Positions 4,007 through 6,334 of a DNA stretch of 6,334 nucleotides are shown in pieces. The position numbers and the translations under genes were made by a program. The DNA lies in contig CALFSK010000031.1 of the NCBI GenBank assembly GCA_937916845.1, forward strand, positions 1 through 6,334, written 5' to 3'. Position 1 is the stretch's first letter. Every line of letters begins with the position of its first letter. The stretch is from an uncultured Lactobacillus sp. GTDB taxonomy: Bacteria > Bacillota > Bacilli > Lactobacillales > Lactobacillaceae. The notes beneath the pieces are model-generated. The model saw only the letters and a list, made by a program, of their open reading frames with translations, was not told the origin of the DNA and searched no databases.

Positions 4007-4531
4007 TTAACGTCTCAACCAGCCGAATAAGCCTTTTTTAAGCGTTTTAGTTTCTTCCCCCTTGTAATGATCCCCAGTGGGTTCTAAAACGTCTGTATCG
4101 TCCTTTGAGGCGTCCTCGCTGGTCTTTTGTGGGGCATCGAGTAGTTTTTCATTTTGACGGTTAGTGGATAAGTTTAATTGCTGTTGCTGATCAAGTAACT
4201 TGTGGGCTTCGCCCAAAGATTGCTGAAGCTTTTCGATCTGCTTATCCTTTTCAACCAATTGCTTTTCTAGCAACTCCATTGCTGTATCCGTGACGCTATC
4301 GTGTGTAACATAATTACTGTAACTTACACTCTCGTTACTTACAACCCTGTTACTACTTAAAAAATGCTGTTTTAAAAGCTTGTATCCATCATCACTTATC
4401 GTCAGCTTGCTTACTCCGTTACTATGTACCTTACTTACATACTTACTTCTAAATTTATCGTCCATTTTTCGCATGATAGCTTGCCTTGTAACACCAAACT
4501 CCATTGTAAGTTGTTTCATAGTCTTACTCAT
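4007..4531 (-). CDS. par: DUF536 / pSK1-Par-like single-protein plasmid partition protein
   Basis: This 174-residue protein has the layout of the DUF536 group that includes Par of staphylococcal plasmid pSK1, a partition factor acting without an ATPase partner. An N-terminal helix-turn-helix (residues about 4-57, KQLTMEFGVTRQAIMRKM) is followed by a linker, a coiled coil rich in Glu, Lys and Gln (about 84-118, ELLEKQLVEKDKQIEKLQQS) and a polar, acidic region. A short basic amphipathic end, TLKKGLFGWLRR, closes the protein. The ATG at 4531-4529 has AGGGGG about nine bases upstream; an earlier in-frame ATG at 4567 lies in the promoter dyad and is rejected. The upstream non-coding region has repeats that could be its centromere. 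The assignment rests on remembered family features; replication-associated functions have also been attached to DUF536 proteins. Confidence 0.75.
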   Translation of the reverse strand: MSKTMKQLTMEFGVTRQAIMRKMDDKFRSKYVSKVHSNGVSKLTISDDGYKLLKQHFLSSNRVVSNESVSYSNYVTHDSVTDTAMELLEKQLVEKDKQIEKLQQSLGEAHKLLDQQQQLNLSTNRQNEKLLDAPQKTSEDASKDDTDVLEPTGDHYKGEETKTLKKGLFGWLRR

Positions 4532-4559
4532 GTTACTTACACCCCCTAATTTTACTAAT

Positions 4560-4574
4560 ATTAACATAGTTAAT
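4560..4574. promoter_or_regulatory. Palindrome in the partition gene promoter region
   Basis: ATTAAC-ATA-GTTAAT is a perfect 15-base dyad about 30 bases upstream of the start codon. A tentative minus-strand promoter (TTTACC then TATTAG at 17 bases) overlaps it, so it could be an operator for autoregulation. No direct evidence names the binding protein. Confidence 0.45.
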
Positions 4575-4617
4575 CATGGTAAACACTGAACGAGGGCTTA
4601 GAATGCGTCTCTCAACA

Positions 4618-4654
4618 AAACAAAGGCACTCCCACAACGAGAATGCCTTTGTTT
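4618..4654. terminator. 11-bp perfect hairpin terminator
   Basis: AAACAAAGGCA (4618-4628) and TGCCTTTGTTT (4644-4654) pair perfectly. A T-rich tail (TTTGTTTTGTTG) follows on the minus strand. It isolates the partition gene from transcription coming from the right. Confidence 0.75.
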
Positions 4655-5040
4655 ACTAGTATTTTAGCTGATTAATCAACGCCCGCTCCGTGCGTGGGGC
4701 ATACGTTCGGAAAATTCTCCAATAGCCTAGCAGTTGGCCAATGGATTTTGTAATAAAAAATCGCATGTTTGAATTTTTCTAACAGTTTTCCAACATTTTT
4801 CTAACAGACACATTCCGGCATTGTATATTTAGACAAATCCCTATATATAAGGAATATAACAATATATATTTATATATACTATATAGTTTGTTAGAAAGTA
4901 AGAAAAAAAGTCCCCAGAAAAAAATTATTTTTTTCTTAGGAACCTCGATATTTTTCTAACATTCTTACAACCGTTGCGGGAGTAAGTAAGAATCGTGTTA
5001 GGATTAAATTTTATTTTCTAACTTTCTAACATTTTGTTAA
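4655..5040. other. AT-rich repeat region, candidate origin or partition centromere
   Basis: This stretch has no gene. It contains three tandem 11-base repeats (4775-4807), further TTTTCTAACA copies at 4952-4961, 5014-5022 and 5023-5031, and an inverted copy at 4889-4897. It also holds a run of TATATA sequence (4840-4888) and an 11-bp inverted repeat TAAGAAAAAAA/TTTTTTTCTTA (4899-4909/4928-4938). Direct repeats beside an AT-rich segment are typical of iteron origins of theta plasmids, and also of centromeres placed upstream of pSK1-type par genes. No initiator gene follows, so the choice between the two stays open. Confidence 0.55.
4775..4807 (+). repeat. Three tandem 11-bp direct repeats
   Basis: TTTTCTAACAG, TTTTCCAACAT and TTTTCTAACAG follow one another at an exact 11-base period, about one helical turn, so a protein would contact the same DNA face in each. 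Isolated copies of the ten-base core recur to 5031. Confidence 0.85.
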
Positions 5041-5124
5041 GTGAATGCGGTGCTTTCGTCGGTAATAATATAGCACTGCTGGCGGTATTTTACAACTCTT
5101 TCATTGGTAAGCCAAAAATATAAC

Positions 5125-5150
5125 AAAAAAAGCCACTGTTTCCAGTGACT
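5125..5150 (-). terminator. Intrinsic terminator of the 80-residue protein gene
   Basis: AGCCACTG (5131-5138) pairs with CAGTGACT (5143-5150), with one G-U pair. Seven A at 5125-5131 give a T run on the minus strand. It lies 26 bases after the stop codon at 5176. Confidence 0.8.
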
Positions 5151-5175
5151 TAATACTTGTGTGGGACAGTGACTG

Positions 5176-5418
5176 TCAACCATATTGGTTAGCAGTTTTT
5201 TTGTCGATATGAAAATATTCTTTGGGTGCGTCATTCGGCTTTCCTTGCTTCCAATGACTTTTTGCAGAACCATACTTAGTCGGTTCAGGATTAGGACTAA
5301 TCGCAACAAATCGACGCCCAACTGAATCCATAAATATGATTATCCGACGATATTCTTCAGTTGGTGTAATCAACGTACAGTTTTCATGCTTAATGCCATA
5401 AACATCTGTAAAGTCCAT
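5176..5418 (-). CDS. Uncharacterised 80-residue protein
   Basis: I do not recognise this protein. It is small and soluble, with no membrane segment: an N-terminal half with beta-like hydrophobic alternation (CTLITPTEEYRRIIIF, then VGRRFVAISPN) and a basic, aromatic C-terminal part (SHWKQGKPNDAPKEYF). Two points support a real gene. A clean intrinsic terminator follows the stop codon, and the frame lies in line with the neighbouring minus-strand genes, 39 bases after the terminator of the cold-shock gene. The start ATG at 5418 has only a weak, distant GGGAAAG upstream, so the start is less certain. A longer frame at 5037-5321 in another phase overlaps it and runs through the terminator, so I regard that one as a shadow. 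Confidence 0.6.
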   Translation of the reverse strand: MDFTDVYGIKHENCTLITPTEEYRRIIIFMDSVGRRFVAISPNPEPTKYGSAKSHWKQGKPNDAPKEYFHIDKKTANQYG

Positions 5419-5456
5419 ATTTCATATTGCTTTCCCGTATGTTTCAGTGCCATAAA

Positions 5457-5486
5457 ATAAAAAACTGCCTTATTACAAAGCAGTTT
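5457..5486 (-). terminator. Intrinsic terminator of the cold-shock gene
   Basis: AAACTGC (5462-5468) pairs with GCAGTTT (5480-5486). The minus strand continues with a T run (5463-5457 and beyond). It lies 19 bases after the csp stop codon. Confidence 0.85.
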
Positions 5487-5504
5487 CATCAGTATCAAAA
5501 TAAA

Positions 5505-5705
5505 TTATTGTGGAACAACATTCGTTGCTTGAGGGCCACGATCCCCTTGTTCAACTTCATAGCTTACCTTTTGACCTTCATCAAGGCTTTTAAACCCATC
5601 TGTTTGGATTGATGAGAAATGAACGAATACATCTTTATTATCCGAACCGGTGATAAATCCAAAGCCCTTATCCGCGTTAAACCATTTCACAGTACCACTT
5701 TGCAT
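5505..5705 (-). CDS. csp: Cold-shock protein (CspA family)
   Basis: This 66-residue single cold-shock domain protein binds single-stranded RNA and DNA and acts as an RNA chaperone in the cytoplasm. Both nucleic-acid-binding motifs are intact: RNP1 as KGFGFI (residues 13-18) and RNP2 as VFVHF (26-30). The start [18 protein letters not shown] and the end [12 protein letters not shown] are those of lactobacillar Csp proteins. AGGAGGAA about ten bases before the ATG fixes the start. A -10 box TATAAT on the minus strand at 5771-5766 predicts a leader of about 54 bases. Only a poor -35 box is seen, and no terminator separates it from the ArpU-like gene, so some read-through is likely. Its presence among plasmid-type genes suggests an extra copy beyond the chromosomal ones. 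Confidence 0.95.
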   Translation of the reverse strand: MQSGTVKWFNADKGFGFITGSDNKDVFVHFSSIQTDGFKSLDEGQKVSYEVEQGDRGPQATNVVPQ

Positions 5706-5765
5706 ATACTTATATTCCTCCTAGAAACTAAATCAAAGTAACCAGCCGAATTAACATCTAAGAAA

Positions 5766-5771
5766 ATTATA
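5766..5771 (-). promoter_or_regulatory. -10 box upstream of the cold-shock gene
   Basis: TATAAT on the minus strand, preceded by ATC. The sequence 16-18 bases upstream does not resemble TTGACA. The start would be near 5759. Confidence 0.45.
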
Positions 5772-5827
5772 GATAGCAAGTTTAATGATACTTAAAACTT
5801 CCGAATATGTTAACCGTGTTCAGTATA

Positions 5828-6196
5828 TCACAGAGTTCGAAGATAGTTTAATTTAAACACTTCAAGTGCCCGGTTCTTTAAGTAGTTAAACTTGCTGACA
5901 CTAACCGATAATTGATTACAGGCTTCGTTGCGGTTGAAACGTTTCTCAATAATATAATCATGTAGGATAAATTGATATTGCGGATCATCAATTGTATTGA
6001 GGGCGTCTTCGACTTCTTTTAACTGGTAAGATAAGTCAACATGGTTTACCAGGCGGCTTTCAGTGCCGTTTCGGCTACTATGACTGGATACTCCATCGAA
6101 TGAGGGACTAGAAACTTGGTTAAAAGTTGTCAAGTCACGTTTTAGTTTGGCATATTGTTTTAATAAATTACAAATCTTCTTAACATCTTGACGCAT
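5828..6196 (-). CDS. ArpU/RinA-like phage-type transcriptional regulator
   Basis: This 122-residue protein resembles the ArpU family, small sigma-region-4-like regulators that in phages control late genes and packaging functions and that also occur on mobile elements. The visible features are an N-terminal helical part (MRQDVKKICNLLKQYAKLKR), the family's Ser-rich link before SSHSSRNG (about 30-43), an acidic helix (LKEVEDALNTID, 59-70) and a C-terminal helix-turn-helix (about 86-113, EACNQLSVSVSKFNYLKNRALEVF). The start at 6196 fits the family better than the in-frame ATG at 6274, which would put the terminator hairpin 6231-6256 inside the gene. The ribosome binding site is weak (GAAAG). Its target promoters are not evident in the window. 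Confidence 0.7.
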   Translation of the reverse strand: MRQDVKKICNLLKQYAKLKRDLTTFNQVSSPSFDGVSSHSSRNGTESRLVNHVDLSYQLKEVEDALNTIDDPQYQFILHDYIIEKRFNRNEACNQLSVSVSKFNYLKNRALEVFKLNYLRTL

Positions 6197-6230
6197 TAGA
6201 ATCACACTTTCTGATCCCAGATATATGTAT

Positions 6231-6256
6231 AAAAAAGCGGGGCTATTACACCCCGT
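6231..6256 (-). terminator. Intrinsic terminator of the gene entering from the right
   Basis: CGGGG (6238-6242) pairs with CCCCG (6251-6255), and six T follow on the minus strand (6236-6231). The TAA of the partial frame falls in the loop. It ends 35 bases before the ArpU-like start codon, so that gene needs its own promoter or read-through. Confidence 0.85.
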
Positions 6257-6334
6257 TCCGACTAATATCAACACAATGAATGGTAGATTGCAAATTTAAT
6301 CCGAATTTTTGGACAAATTTGTCAGCATAACCTG
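6246..6334 (-). CDS. 3' end of an unidentified gene (partial, possibly a remnant)
   Basis: On the minus strand an open frame enters from the right edge and gives 28 residues ending in CVDISRNGV before the TAA at 6248-6246. An overlapping frame, ending in TGA at 6270-6268, reads CPKIRIKFAIYHS, close to CPNSVRINFTIYH in the gene at the left edge. At DNA level 25 bases (6305-6281) match 80-104 at 23 positions. Either the open 28-residue frame is the real one, or this is the frameshifted end of a relative of the left-edge gene. The terminator right behind it shows that a transcript ends here in either case. Confidence 0.4.
   Translation of the reverse strand, partial: GYADKFVQKFGLNLQSTIHCVDISRNGV

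Noticed and set aside
4380..4589. 69-codon plus-strand frame
   Set aside because: Antisense shadow of the partition gene, with a low-complexity Leu/Ser composition arising from that gene's codons.
5037..5321. 94-codon minus-strand frame
   Set aside because: It overlaps the 80-residue gene in another phase and passes through that gene's terminator. Its composition looks like a shadow.
5427..5612. 61-codon plus-strand frame
   Set aside because: Antisense to the cold-shock gene and its terminator.

Overview
The window looks like a backbone and maintenance segment of a low-GC Gram-positive plasmid, most likely from the Lactobacillaceae. It holds a PemIK/MazEF-type toxin-antitoxin pair, a short tyrosine recombinase, a MOBQ-like origin of transfer, a DUF536/pSK1-Par-like partition protein, a repeat-bearing AT-rich locus, a cold-shock protein of lactobacillar type and an ArpU-like regulator. 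AGGAGG-type ribosome binding sites and many T-tailed intrinsic terminators fit the Firmicutes. I see no rRNA, tRNA, CRISPR array, transposase, replication initiator gene or relaxase gene.

Layout from left to right. Bases 1-177 are the 3' end of an unidentified plus-strand gene, closed by a 20-bp perfect bidirectional terminator at 257-297. Toxin (326-670) and antitoxin (664-927) overlap by 7 bases and run leftward. The tyrosine recombinase (1013-1600) runs rightward, and a 12-bp dyad sits in the shared promoter region. Directly behind the recombinase is an oriT-like site with nested inverted repeats and the TAAGTGCGC nic core (about 1618-1726).

Bases 1740-4006 carry no convincing protein gene but are dense with promoters, hairpins and terminators. 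At 2274-3040 the minus strand shows a head-to-tail series of very short units, each a promoter followed about 40-175 bases later by an intrinsic terminator, with the next promoter starting right after. At 3199-3720 a plus-strand promoter leads into a region with many stable hairpins. At 3737-3995 a plus-strand small RNA gene lies wholly inside an opposing minus-strand transcription unit.

The right part is all minus strand: the partition-like gene (4007-4531); a 640-base non-coding region with an AT-rich core and repeats of TTTTCTAACA (4775-5031), a candidate origin or centromere; an 80-residue unknown protein; the cold-shock gene; the ArpU-like gene; and the terminator and 3' end of a gene entering from the right. 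A 25-bp stretch near each window end is nearly identical in inverted orientation.

Taken together, the genes serve plasmid persistence (post-segregational killing, multimer resolution, partition), transfer in trans (oriT) and adaptation (Csp). The most unusual part is the non-coding RNA-rich interval. Its role cannot be read from the sequence and it deserves transcript mapping.
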